The position numbers and the translations under genes are program-made. DNA of 64,000 nucleotides from Bradyrhizobium manausense. Its GTDB lineage: Bacteria > Pseudomonadota > Alphaproteobacteria > Rhizobiales > Xanthobacteraceae. Location of the stretch: contig NZ_JAFCKB010000012.1 in NCBI RefSeq assembly GCF_018130615.1, forward strand, positions 62,001 through 126,000. Direction: 5' to 3'. Shown piece by piece: positions 48,032 to 56,674 of this stretch (position 1 is the stretch's first letter; each line of letters starts with the position of its first letter). Under the pieces are notes generated by a model. It searched no databases, was not told the DNA's origin, and saw only the letters and a program-made list of their open reading frames with translations.

Positions 48032-48909
48032 GCGGTCGCCTCCGCGAGCATGGCGTCCAGCCGAGGTGAGATGAAGTGCAGATCCTCCTCGTCCTTCAGT
48101 GCCACGCCGATCGAGCGTTTAAAGGCATCAGGCCAGCGCGCGCCGCCCTTGTTGAGAAGAGTTGCGGCCTCCGCCCAGTCGACGGCTTCGGCGATGCCGG
48201 GCGCTTTGCTGAGGGGTTCGCGCCGGAGCTTGCCGACGGCGGCGACGACGGCACGTGCAGTCGCTTCCGCAACGCTGGAGGCCCGCAGCATCACGATCCG
48301 CGCCTCGCGCTCTTCGCTGGGATAGTCGATCCAGTGATAGACGCAGCGGCGACGCAAGGCCTCGTGCAGGTCACGCGTGCGGTTCGAGGTCAGCACGACG
48401 ACGGGGCGCTCCGCGGCGCGCACTGTGCCGCGCTCGGGGATCGAGATCTGGAAGTCTGATAGGAATTCGAGCAGAAACGCCTCGAACTCCTGGTCGGCGC
48501 GGTCGATTTCGTCAATCAACAGGACGGTGGAATCAGGCGCGCGCAGCGCCGCCAGCATGGGACGCTGGATCAGAAACGTCTCGCCATAGATGTCGATGGT
48601 CTCGTCGCCAGCCTGACGGATCGCGAGCATCTGGCGTGGATAGTTCCATTCATAGAGTGCAGCGGAAGCATCGATGCCCTCGTAGCATTGCAGCCGGATC
48701 AGGCGCCGGCCGAGCACGGCGGCGATTGCTTTCGCGGCCTCGGTCTTGCCGACGCCCGGCGCGCCCTCCAGCAACAGCGGCTTGCCGAGCGCAAGGCCGA
48801 GATAGGCGGCCGTCGCAAGGCCCTCGTCGGCGAGGTAATAGGCCGCGCGCAGCGCCTTCTCCAGCGCCTCAGGACTATCGATGCCGACGATGTTGCTGCG
48901 GACAGCCAT
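48028..48909 (-). CDS. MoxR-family AAA+ ATPase, CoxD-like
   Basis: A 293-residue AAA+ ATPase of the MoxR family. Walker A GAPGVGKT is at 49-56 and Walker B VLLIDEID at 129-136. In CO dehydrogenase clusters CoxD with CoxE installs or sulfurates the Mo-cofactor site, and the arrangement here (MoxR then VWA directly after the molybdenum subunit) is the same. It starts 11 nt after the C-terminal large-subunit gene. Confidence 0.93.
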   Translation of the reverse strand: MAVRSNIVGIDSPEALEKALRAAYYLADEGLATAAYLGLALGKPLLLEGAPGVGKTEAAKAIAAVLGRRLIRLQCYEGIDASAALYEWNYPRQMLAIRQAGDETIDIYGETFLIQRPMLAALRAPDSTVLLIDEIDRADQEFEAFLLEFLSDFQISIPERGTVRAAERPVVVLTSNRTRDLHEALRRRCVYHWIDYPSEEREARIVMLRASSVAEATARAVVAAVGKLRREPLSKAPGIAEAVDWAEAATLLNKGGARWPDAFKRSIGVALKDEEDLHFISPRLDAMLAEATA

Positions 48910-48920
48910 GGACCAGACCC

Positions 48921-49943
48921 CTAGCGCCGCGCCTGCGGTCGCGCGCCACCCTGCGCCTTTATTGCGCGCAGGACCTTTTCCGGGGTGATCGGCAGATCGT
49001 CGATACGCACGCCAACCGCATTGAAGATCGCGTTAGCTACGGCGGGCAGCACCGGATTTGCGCACATCTCGCCAGGGCCTTTTGCTCCGAACGGGCCATC
49101 AGGGGCAGGGCGCTCCAGCACGGCGATATCGTGCGGACAGACATCACCGGGGCCGGGCATGAGATATTCGACGAAGTCGCGCGGGCAGTGCACGGGCTCG
49201 GGATAGTACGGCTCCGGCGTCTCGTAGAGCGCGTGGCTGACGCCCATCCAGGCTCCGCCGACGAGCTGCTGCTCGACCAGGCGCGGATTGAGCGCGCGGC
49301 CTAGCTCATAGGCGGAATCCATTCGCACCATCGCGACCTCGCCGGTCTCGTCGTCAACATCGACTTCGGCGACGAGGCAGGCATGGGCGTAGCAGGTTGC
49401 AGGCGACATCTCGCCGGTCTCTGGATTGACCTCGGATAGAGGCACCAAAAAGATGCCGCGGCCAGAGATGGTCTTGCCCTGCTTGAACTGCGCGGCGATG
49501 GCGACGTCCTTGGTCGAGATCGAGCGGTGCGGGGCGCCCTTGACGTGGATGTTGCCGCGCCCGTCGGTGTCGAGATCGGCGGCGTTGACCTCCAGCTCTT
49601 CGGCGGCCGCTTCCATCATGACGCCGCGGGCTTCTCGCGCCGCCGCCATCACGGCATTGCCGACGCGATGCGTGCCGCGCGATGCGAACGAGCCCATGCA
49701 GTGGGGGCCGGTATCGGAATCCGCAGTGTCGACATAGACGTCCTCGACCGGCACGCCGAGCGTCTCCGCGCAGATCTGCCGAGTCACCGACTTCATGCCC
49801 TGGCCGAGGTCGATGGACGACAGCGCCACGGTGAACTTGCCGCTCGGGTTCGAATGCACCAGCGCCTGGCTGGGGTCGCCGCCGAGATTCATGCCGATGG
49901 GGTAGTTGATCGACGCGATACCGCGTCCGCGATGCCGGGTCAT
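48921..49943 (-). CDS. Molybdenum hydroxylase large subunit, C-terminal part
   Basis: A 340-residue protein equal to the second half of a xanthine-dehydrogenase-family molybdopterin subunit. It begins where the usual large subunit continues (GRGIASINYPIGMNLGGDPS) and has the MPT-binding GSFASRGTHRVGNAV segment (about 84-97) and the catalytic Glu E292 in KGPGEMCANP. It follows the N-terminal half with no gap and in the same frame, separated only by TAG. Its ATG may serve as a reinitiation start. Together with the other half it makes an 871-residue subunit. Confidence 0.9.
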   Translation of the reverse strand: MTRHRGRGIASINYPIGMNLGGDPSQALVHSNPSGKFTVALSSIDLGQGMKSVTRQICAETLGVPVEDVYVDTADSDTGPHCMGSFASRGTHRVGNAVMAAAREARGVMMEAAAEELEVNAADLDTDGRGNIHVKGAPHRSISTKDVAIAAQFKQGKTISGRGIFLVPLSEVNPETGEMSPATCYAHACLVAEVDVDDETGEVAMVRMDSAYELGRALNPRLVEQQLVGGAWMGVSHALYETPEPYYPEPVHCPRDFVEYLMPGPGDVCPHDIAVLERPAPDGPFGAKGPGEMCANPVLPAVANAIFNAVGVRIDDLPITPEKVLRAIKAQGGARPQARR

Positions 49944-51539
49944 CTAGCGCCTCCTGGTGCCGAAGACGGAGGAGAAACGGGTGGCGCCATGCGAGGGCGC
50001 GGCCGGCCGCGGCGAGGGCGGCGGGGGAGCAGGTGGTGGCGGCTCGCGCGGCGGTTCGCGCGTGACAGTGGGCGGAAGACGGTCGTAGCTGGTGCGCTGC
50101 TGGCCGGCAGCCGCGGGCCTTGCGCGCGAAGGATCTGTCGGCGTCGGCGGGATCACGGCGCGGCTGCCGCCGCCGTCCTTGCGTGAGGAGGCGCGCTTGT
50201 ACTCCTCGCGGAGCGGCCACTTGGCTTTTTCAGCTGCGACCTGAACGCATTCGATCAGCGCCGTGTTCTTGGCTTCGCGCCGGTGCGCCTTCATATCGCC
50301 GTCGCGATAGGCGTTGAGAATCCGGAACTCCATCGGATCCATGTTCACGAGGTGCGCCAGCTTGTCCATCTGGCACTCGATGGCAAAATCCATCGCGGTG
50401 ACGCCGAAGCCGCGCATGGCGGTGGCCGGCGTACGGTTGGTGAAGACGCAATAGACGTCGCCATAGACGTTGGGGATGGTGTAGGGCCCCGGCAGATGCG
50501 CAGCGCATTTCACCGCCGCGTAGCTGGACAGCCGCGTATAGGCGCCGCTGTCGAAATAGGCGCGGATCTTGCGCGCGACGATGCGGCCGTCGCGCATCAC
50601 GCCGTCTTTGATGTAGATGCGTTCAGCGCCGCGCGGTGGGCCGAATTGCATCTCCTCCTCGCGGCCGAAGACGTAGCGCACCGGGCGCCCCGTCAGCATC
50701 GCGCCGAGGATGGCGAGCGGCTCGGTCAGCGTATCTACCTTGCCACCAAAACCGCCGCCGACGGTGCCCCCGATGAAATGGAAGGTGTTGGATGGCACAT
50801 CCAGGATCTTGGCGCAGGTGTCGACCGAGAAGAACAGCGCCTGCGTCGAGGTGTAGACGACATAGCGGCCGTTGGTGTCGGGGGCTGCAATCGCACCGTT
50901 GGTCTCGGTCGGCGCGTGCTCGATCGGCGACATCTGGTAGCGCTGTTCGAGCACATGGTCGGCGGTCGCGAGCGCCGCGTCGGCGTCGCCGAAGCGCAGC
51001 TTCTGGTGGTCGTAGACCTCGTGATACGTGAAAGTGTTTTTGGGATAGGTCTCGTTGACCACGGGCGCGCCGGGGCTCAACGCCTCCTCGACGTCGAATA
51101 CCGCCGGTAGCGGCTCATAGTCGACCTTGACCCTTGCGATCGCTTCAAACGCCTCGCGCTCGCTGTCGGCAACGATCGCGACGATCGGCTCGCCCTTATA
51201 GCGGACTTTGTCGACAGCCAGCGACGGTTCGTCGTCTTTGCCGAAATTGATCAGGCTGAGGAGCGTGTTGAGATTCACCGGTACATCCGTCCCGCGGATG
51301 ATCCGGCGCACGCCGGCCGAGCGCTCGGCCTCGGTGGTGTCGATGCGGCGAATCCGTGCATGGGCCTGCGTCGAGCGCACCACCTTCAGATGCAGCATGC
51401 CCTGCAGCTTGTGGTCGTTAAAGTAGCTCGATGTGCCCGTGACATGACCGAGCATGTCCTGGCGCTGGGTGCCCTTGCCGATCTCCTTCAAATTGTCGTC
51501 GCGCTCGTCGGCGAAGATGTCCTTGCGCAGTTCCAGCAT
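49944..51539 (-). CDS. Molybdenum hydroxylase large subunit, N-terminal part with Pro-rich tail
   Basis: A 531-residue protein equal to the first half of a xanthine-dehydrogenase-family large subunit. It has the a/b hammerhead domain (about 15-150), GGTVGGGFGGK (257-267), which contacts the pterin, and the AMRGFG segment (374-379). The CO-dehydrogenase loop AYRCSFR is absent, so it is not a form I CO dehydrogenase. Residues about 452-531 are a disordered linker rich in Pro, Ser and Arg, with runs such as PPREPPPPAPPPPSP, ending in a TAG immediately followed by the ATG of the second half. The start is 12 nt after the 2Fe-2S subunit stop. Confidence 0.9.
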   Translation of the reverse strand: MLELRKDIFADERDDNLKEIGKGTQRQDMLGHVTGTSSYFNDHKLQGMLHLKVVRSTQAHARIRRIDTTEAERSAGVRRIIRGTDVPVNLNTLLSLINFGKDDEPSLAVDKVRYKGEPIVAIVADSEREAFEAIARVKVDYEPLPAVFDVEEALSPGAPVVNETYPKNTFTYHEVYDHQKLRFGDADAALATADHVLEQRYQMSPIEHAPTETNGAIAAPDTNGRYVVYTSTQALFFSVDTCAKILDVPSNTFHFIGGTVGGGFGGKVDTLTEPLAILGAMLTGRPVRYVFGREEEMQFGPPRGAERIYIKDGVMRDGRIVARKIRAYFDSGAYTRLSSYAAVKCAAHLPGPYTIPNVYGDVYCVFTNRTPATAMRGFGVTAMDFAIECQMDKLAHLVNMDPMEFRILNAYRDGDMKAHRREAKNTALIECVQVAAEKAKWPLREEYKRASSRKDGGGSRAVIPPTPTDPSRARPAAAGQQRTSYDRLPPTVTREPPREPPPPAPPPPSPRPAAPSHGATRFSSVFGTRRR

Positions 51540-51551
51540 GGTCGCGTTCCC

Positions 51552-52028
51552 TCACGCGCTGATCCGGCCGCCGGCGGCGGCGAGGATGGCATTGATGATC
51601 GGCTCGTAGCCGGTGCAGCGGCAGATGTTGCCGGAGATGGCTTCGATAACCTCGTCACGGCTTGGCGACGGATTGCGGTCGAGCAGGGCCTTGGCGGCCA
51701 TCAGCATCCCCGGCGTGCAGTAGCCGCACTGAGCAGCAAAGTTGTCGGCGAAGGCGCGCTGCAGCGGATGCAGGTTCGGGCCCTGCTTCATGCCGTCTAG
51801 CGTCTCGATGGAGCGGCCCGCGACGGTCTCCGCCAGCGTCAGGCAGGAGAGGTGAAGCTCGCCGTCGATCAGCACGCTGCAAGTGCCGCAGCCGCCCTGA
51901 CCGCAGCCGAATTTCGGCGTCATGTCGCCGATAAGCTCGCGCAGCGCGACCAGGAGATTGGTGCCTCCGTCGACGAAGATCGCGACCTCGCGGCCGTTGT
52001 GACGAAATTGCAAGGGGATCTTGGACAT
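51552..52028 (-). CDS. Molybdenum hydroxylase 2Fe-2S subunit (CoxS/XdhC type)
   Basis: A 158-residue electron-transfer subunit with two 2Fe-2S clusters. The plant-type cluster ligands are C42, C47, C50 and C62, and the second cluster is bound by C101, C104, C136 and C138 in CGYCTPGM and CRCTGY. All eight cysteines are in the expected spacing and the length is typical. It passes electrons from the Mo site to FAD. It lies between the FAD subunit gene and the large subunit. Confidence 0.95.
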   Translation of the reverse strand: MSKIPLQFRHNGREVAIFVDGGTNLLVALRELIGDMTPKFGCGQGGCGTCSVLIDGELHLSCLTLAETVAGRSIETLDGMKQGPNLHPLQRAFADNFAAQCGYCTPGMLMAAKALLDRNPSPSRDEVIEAISGNICRCTGYEPIINAILAAAGGRISA

Positions 52029-52033
52029 GGGCT

Positions 52034-52852
52034 CTATTCCTGTCCCGACAGCAGGCGGCGCAGATGCACGCCGATGATCTCGCGGCGATACCAGGCGCTG
52101 CCGAGCGCGTTGTCGGATGGCGATGTTCCTTCCGTGGCGGCGGATGCGGCGGCTGCGATAGTCGTGGCATCCAGCGAGCGTCCTTCCAGTGCCCGCTCGG
52201 CGGCACGGGCGCGGATCTGTGTCGGGGCCATCGACCCCAATGCGATCCGCGCACCTGCGATCCGGCCGCCGGAGATTGGCAAATGCGCCGCCAGAGTGAC
52301 GACCGAGCCGCCCTTCGGCTTGATGCGCGCGATCTTGCGATACCGGAACGCTTCGGTGCTCGCCGGCCGGGTGCAGGACACGGACAGGACCAATGTGCCT
52401 GCCTGCCGGTCGCGTGCCTGCAAAAACTCTTCGATTCCGATGTCGCGTGAGCCAAATCCGCCTTGCACGGCGACGGTGGTGTCGAGAGCCAGCAGCGCGA
52501 CGGTGAAATCGCCATAAGGGTTCGGGGCGAAGAGATTGCCGCCGACTGTCCCCATGTTGCGCACCGCCGGGCCGCCGATCGAACGAGCAGGGGCATGCAG
52601 GAAGGCAAGGTCGCGTTCGGCGAGGACGCGCGCGAAGGTGACGCCTGCACCCAGCGTGACGCGCGGGCCGGATGCGTCGATTCGTGCCAGGGCCTGGTCT
52701 TGGGCGCGGACCACGGTCGAGATCGAGACGTCGCCCTCGTTCAGCGCCCGCATCACCAGCGTGCCGCCGCCGAGATAGCGCGCACTGCGGTCCGAGGACA
52801 GCGCCCCGGCCGCCTCGCTGGCGCTGGCAAAAGTTTTCACTGTCACGGCCAT
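52034..52852 (-). CDS. Molybdenum hydroxylase FAD-binding subunit (CoxM type)
   Basis: A 272-residue flavin subunit. The FAD-binding motifs are YLGGGTLV (26-33) and GGPAVRNMGTVGGNLFAPNP (92-111), and a CO_deh_flav_C-like domain occupies about 165-265. It would hand electrons from the iron-sulphur subunit to an acceptor, not yet identified. It starts directly at the stop of the CoxG-like gene with no gap, which places it firmly in the operon. Confidence 0.92.
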   Translation of the reverse strand: MAVTVKTFASASEAAGALSSDRSARYLGGGTLVMRALNEGDVSISTVVRAQDQALARIDASGPRVTLGAGVTFARVLAERDLAFLHAPARSIGGPAVRNMGTVGGNLFAPNPYGDFTVALLALDTTVAVQGGFGSRDIGIEEFLQARDRQAGTLVLSVSCTRPASTEAFRYRKIARIKPKGGSVVTLAAHLPISGGRIAGARIALGSMAPTQIRARAAERALEGRSLDATTIAAAASAATEGTSPSDNALGSAWYRREIIGVHLRRLLSGQE

Positions 52853-53296
52853 CTAGGCGGCCTCCTTCAGATGCCGGCGGATCGCTTCGAACCCGGCTTG
52901 GTAAATGTCTTCGGCGACCATGTGGGTGATGCGATCCCGGTCTTCTGGCCTGGTCGTGAAGCGCGACTCCCAGTGCCAGAAGGTGCGGTCCCCGTCGGTG
53001 ACCGGCAGCAGGCGGACGTGGGCGACGTAGTTGAACATCGGGATCGGGGTATCGAGCAGGCAGTAGCTGAAGCTTTGCTCGAGGTCCGACAGCGCCAGCA
53101 ATTGCTCGCGCAGCTCGGCGCCATCCTTTAGTTTGAAACGCCTGACGCAGCCGATTTTGTCCGCGGGATGCGCGCGCTCGATCGACGAGCTCGCGACCGC
53201 CGGATGCCAGCGATCATGCCCGTTGAAATCGCGCAGCATGGCCCACGCCGCATCGGTCGGCGCATCCAAAATCGTGCTCTTGACGATATGCGGCAC
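52853..53296 (-). CDS. SRPBCC-family protein, CoxG-like (first of pair)
   Basis: A 147-residue helix-grip protein of the SRPBCC/polyketide-cyclase family. The family pattern is an N-terminal strand (MPHIVKSTILDAPTDAAWAMLRDFNGHDRWHPA), a GCVRRFKL segment and a C-terminal helix. CoxG proteins of this fold anchor molybdenum hydroxylase to the membrane in CO oxidisers. It differs from the second SRPBCC protein of the operon in many places but shares the layout. Three nt separate the two. Confidence 0.9.
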   Translation of the reverse strand: MPHIVKSTILDAPTDAAWAMLRDFNGHDRWHPAVASSSIERAHPADKIGCVRRFKLKDGAELREQLLALSDLEQSFSYCLLDTPIPMFNYVAHVRLLPVTDGDRTFWHWESRFTTRPEDRDRITHMVAEDIYQAGFEAIRRHLKEAA

Positions 53297-53299
53297 GGA

Positions 53300-53737
53300 T
53301 CAGCCTCCGAACACGCGCTTCAATGCGTCAAAGCCGCCCTGGAACACGCCGCCGCCGATATTGCCGACGAGCTCGGCCTCGCGTTCCGGCGCGCAATCGA
53401 ACTCGGCGGTCCATTCGACAAAGGTTTGGTCACCGTCAGTGACTGGCGTGAGCCGCAAGGTCGCAACGTAGTTCTCGACGCCCATTGGGGATTCCAGGAT
53501 CGAATAGGTGCAGAACATGTCGTAGTCGGAGAGGCCAAGCAGCTTCTCGCGAATGCGGTCGCCGTTGCGCAAACGGAAATCCCTGACGCAGCCGATCTTG
53601 TCCGAGGGCTCTCCGCCCTCGATCCGGCTTTCGGCGATCGCGGGATGCCAGTTCGGCAGGCCGTTGAAATCGCGCACGCGCGCCCAGACGCGATCATTGC
53701 GCGCGTTGACGACGGTGGAGACGTAGACGCGGGGCAT
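53300..53737 (-). CDS. SRPBCC-family protein, CoxG-like (second of pair)
   Basis: A 145-residue SRPBCC protein paralogous to the one encoded just downstream. Shared elements include the NARNDRVWARVRDFNGLPNWHPA opening, SDKIGCVRDFRL, and the pattern of a final helix. The ATG at 53737 gives the same start as its paralogue; the longer ORF to 53836 reads Arg-rich out-of-frame sequence that overlaps the flotillin-like gene. One possible role is a two-component membrane anchor or ligand-binding pair, an inference from position. Confidence 0.88.
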   Translation of the reverse strand: MPRVYVSTVVNARNDRVWARVRDFNGLPNWHPAIAESRIEGGEPSDKIGCVRDFRLRNGDRIREKLLGLSDYDMFCTYSILESPMGVENYVATLRLTPVTDGDQTFVEWTAEFDCAPEREAELVGNIGGGVFQGGFDALKRVFGG

Positions 53738-53747
53738 GGGGCAGACC

Positions 53748-56648
53748 TCAGCTCTTCTTCCGCGGACCGCGCTCGGCCGGCGGCTCGCCACCGCTCTCGG
53801 CCGCAGGCGGGGAAGCGGCCGGCTTGTCGCCACCACCCTTGCGCGCGGAATCCTTGATGCCCTGCATGTCGCGGGCTTCGCGGATCAGGCCCGGCATCTT
53901 CGCGAGGCTGCCGCCCTCGACGCCGATGTCGGAGAGGATGGAGTCGATCAGCGGCGCCTGGACGCGGTAGCGCAGCGCCGAGTCGATCACCTCGTCGGTG
54001 GCGCTGCGTCCACCATTGTCGCCGTGGCCATTGCCGTTGAGGCCGTCGACCTGGAGGATGCGGATGCCCTCGATCTTCTCCATCGGCTTGACGCTCTCGC
54101 GCACGATACCCTCGATGCGGTCTAGCAGTTTTCGGCGGAACAGAGAGTAGCGCGCCTGGTCGGTGAGCACGTTCTCGGCCTCATTGAGCATCCGCTGCGC
54201 TTCGGCCTCGACGGCTGCGCGCACGCGCTCGGCTTCGGCGGCAATCCGGGTCTCCTCGGCCTGCTTCTCGGCGAGCAGCACCTCGACGGTCTTGCGGCGC
54301 TTGGCAATCTCGCTCTCGCGCGCAGTGATCACGCGCTCGGTCGCTTCGGTGGCCCGCATCCGTGCTTCTTCCGCCATCGCCTTGGCGGCGGACTCCTCCA
54401 GCGATTTCTGGTGAATGGCGATCGCCTTCTCCATCAGGACCGTCTCGACCTCCTTCTCTCTGATAACCTCGAGCTTGCGCAGCTCGCGCTCGCGACCGAT
54501 GCGGGCCTCGTCCAGGCCGCGGTCGGAGGCGATGCGCGCGCGCTCGACCTCTTCGCGGGAGGCAATCTCGGCCTCCTGCAGTGACTGGACGCGGGCGACC
54601 TCGAGCTGCTCGATCGAGCGGCGGCGCTCGAGGCGGGCGGCTTCGAGGGCCTGCTCGCGCGAGACATCGGTAGTCTCGACCTCCTTGCGAGCGACGATCT
54701 CGGCCTGGCGAACCTGGCGGTCGGCGTCGATCCGCTCGGACTTCTTGGCGGAGAGGGCGATGATGCGGTCCTCGTCGGCAATCTCGATCGCCTTTTTCTG
54801 CTCAATATTGAGCACCTCGCGCTTCTTGGACGAATTGATCCGTTCGGCCTCCAGCGCGAGATCGACCACGATGCGCTGGCGCTCGATGGCGTCGCGCCGC
54901 TTCAGCTCAACCGCCTCCAGCACGCCGGTGCGTTCGATTTCGAGCGAGCGCGTGTCGCGTTCGGCCTGGATGCGCTCGGCCGCGACCGCCTTCTCCTGAG
55001 CGATGCGGGCCGCCTCGATCGCTTCGCGGGAGGCGATATCGGCCTCCTCGACGGCGCGGTTGCGGGCGATCTCCAGCGAGCGGACGCGCTCCTCCTGGGC
55101 GATGCGCGAGGCCTCTGTGGTCTCGCGCGCGGCGATGCCGGCGACCTCGAGCGTCTGGTTGCGCTCGATTTCGAGCTGCCGCGTGTTCTGCTCGGCGGCG
55201 ATGCGTTCGGCGGCGAGCGTCCGTTCGCGGGCGATCCGGGCGGCCTCGACGGCGCGCTGCGCCTCGATCTCGGCCTCCTGGATGGTGCGGACCTGCTGGA
55301 TCTCCAGCGCGCGGGTGCGTTCGTCGGAGGAGATGCGTTCGACATTGACAATCCGCGTCTGCGCGATGCGGGCCTTCTCGGTGGCTTCGCGGGCGGCGAT
55401 CTCGGCCTCATCGACGGCGCGGGTGCGCTCGATCTCGCGGCGGCGCGTCTCCTCCTCGTTGGCGATGCGGGCGTCGGTGACGACGCGGTCCTGCTGGATC
55501 CGGGCCTTCTCAATCGCCTCGCGCGCGGCGATCTCGGCTTCCTCGACGGTGCGCATCCGCTCGATCTCGCGCTGGCGGACCTCGCGCTCGGAGGCGATCC
55601 GCGTCGTGTCGATCGAGCGCTGATTGGCGATGCGGGTCTTCTCGATCTCCTCGCGTGCCAGCAGCTCCTTCTCCTCGATAGTGCGGGTGCGCTCGATCTC
55701 CTTCTGGCGCGTCTCGCGCTCGGAAGCGATACGGGCCTCGGCAATCGCCTGCTCGTTGGCGATCCGCGAGCGTTCGATGGCTTCACGCGCAGAGATCTGG
55801 GCCTGCTCAGCCTCGGTCTCGCGCAGCGCACGTTCGCGGGCGACTTCGGTGCGCTGAAGCGCACGGCGCATCTCGATGTCGCGTTCCTGCTCCAGCCGCG
55901 CGGTCTCGCTCTCGCGCTCGATTTCGAGCGCCTGCCGTTCGGCTTCGAGATTGCGCGTGCGGATCTTGATCATCGAGTCCTGCTCGATGTCGTTGCGCAG
56001 CTTGCGCCGCGCTTCGATGTCCTGCATCAGCTGGGTCAAGCCCTCGGCGTCGAAGCGGTTCGAGGGGTTGAAGAATTCGAGGTCGGTCTGGTCGAGGTCG
56101 GTGATGGCGACGGATTCGAGTTCAAGGCCGTTCTGGGCGAGGGCCTCGGCCGCATTTGTCTTGACGCGCGCGACATAATCGCCGCGACGCTCATGCATCT
56201 CCTCCATGGTCATTTCGGAGGCGACGGAGCGGATTGCGGAGATGAACTTGCCGGCGAGCAGGGCGTGAAGCTGTTCCGGCTCCAGGGTGCGGCGTCCCAA
56301 GGTGGCGGCCGCGATGGAGACGGCCTCGCGGGTCTGCTGCACACGGACATAGAAGTCGGCCTCGATATCGACGCGCATGCGGTCGCGGGTGATCACGGCG
56401 TCCTGCCGCGAACGCACGATGCCCATCGGCAGCACGTTCATGTTGACGGGGGTGTAGGCGTGGATAAACGGCAGCACGAAGGCGCCACCGTTGATCACGA
56501 CGCGTTCGCCGAGGAAGCCGGTCCGGACGAACGACACCTCCTTGGAGGAACGGTGGTAGAGCCAGTTGACGATGTAGACGCCGACCACGATCACGATGAT
56601 CGCGACGATCAGCCAGAGCATGAGCTCGCCGACCAGGATCCCTGACAT
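53748..56648 (-). CDS. Very long flotillin/YqiK-like SPFH protein with 44-residue repeats
   Basis: A 966-residue membrane protein of the SPFH/flotillin class. A single helix is at about 8-30, the SPFH domain at about 35-200, and a charged coiled coil follows. From about residue 279 to 732 the sequence runs in 44-residue units of the type TVEEAEIAAREAIEKARI, with two 33-residue units and one of 36; 44 and 33 are multiples of 11, so the rod is a hendecad coiled coil. The C-terminal domain (ATDEVIDSALRYRVQAP, near 872) is typical of YqiK. Usual YqiK proteins have about 550 residues. The ATG at 56648 follows a GGGAGGG site. Confidence 0.9.
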   Translation of the reverse strand: MSGILVGELMLWLIVAIIVIVVGVYIVNWLYHRSSKEVSFVRTGFLGERVVINGGAFVLPFIHAYTPVNMNVLPMGIVRSRQDAVITRDRMRVDIEADFYVRVQQTREAVSIAAATLGRRTLEPEQLHALLAGKFISAIRSVASEMTMEEMHERRGDYVARVKTNAAEALAQNGLELESVAITDLDQTDLEFFNPSNRFDAEGLTQLMQDIEARRKLRNDIEQDSMIKIRTRNLEAERQALEIERESETARLEQERDIEMRRALQRTEVARERALRETEAEQAQISAREAIERSRIANEQAIAEARIASERETRQKEIERTRTIEEKELLAREEIEKTRIANQRSIDTTRIASEREVRQREIERMRTVEEAEIAAREAIEKARIQQDRVVTDARIANEEETRRREIERTRAVDEAEIAAREATEKARIAQTRIVNVERISSDERTRALEIQQVRTIQEAEIEAQRAVEAARIARERTLAAERIAAEQNTRQLEIERNQTLEVAGIAARETTEASRIAQEERVRSLEIARNRAVEEADIASREAIEAARIAQEKAVAAERIQAERDTRSLEIERTGVLEAVELKRRDAIERQRIVVDLALEAERINSSKKREVLNIEQKKAIEIADEDRIIALSAKKSERIDADRQVRQAEIVARKEVETTDVSREQALEAARLERRRSIEQLEVARVQSLQEAEIASREEVERARIASDRGLDEARIGRERELRKLEVIREKEVETVLMEKAIAIHQKSLEESAAKAMAEEARMRATEATERVITARESEIAKRRKTVEVLLAEKQAEETRIAAEAERVRAAVEAEAQRMLNEAENVLTDQARYSLFRRKLLDRIEGIVRESVKPMEKIEGIRILQVDGLNGNGHGDNGGRSATDEVIDSALRYRVQAPLIDSILSDIGVEGGSLAKMPGLIREARDMQGIKDSARKGGGDKPAASPPAAESGGEPPAERGPRKKS

Positions 56649-56674
56649 GTTTCCCTCCCTCAATCTTGCAAGCG

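Noticed and set aside
48921-51539. Form I CO dehydrogenase large subunit (CoxL)
   Set aside because: The diagnostic AYRCSFR loop is missing and AMRGFG is present instead, so CO oxidation is not supported even though the accessory genes resemble a cox cluster.
48921-51539. Frameshift between the two large-subunit halves
   Set aside because: Both halves are in the same reading frame and directly contiguous; only a stop codon separates them.
54453-55814. Regular repeats as a CRISPR or DNA satellite array
   Set aside because: Units are 132 or 99 nt, diverged at DNA level, in frame and encode a consistent coiled-coil pattern, so selection is on the protein.
54415-55857. Long plus-strand ORFs, Ser/Arg-rich, opposite the flotillin-like gene
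   Set aside because: They mirror the repeated codons of the hendecad gene and have no family-like features or ribosome sites; they are shadows of the real gene.
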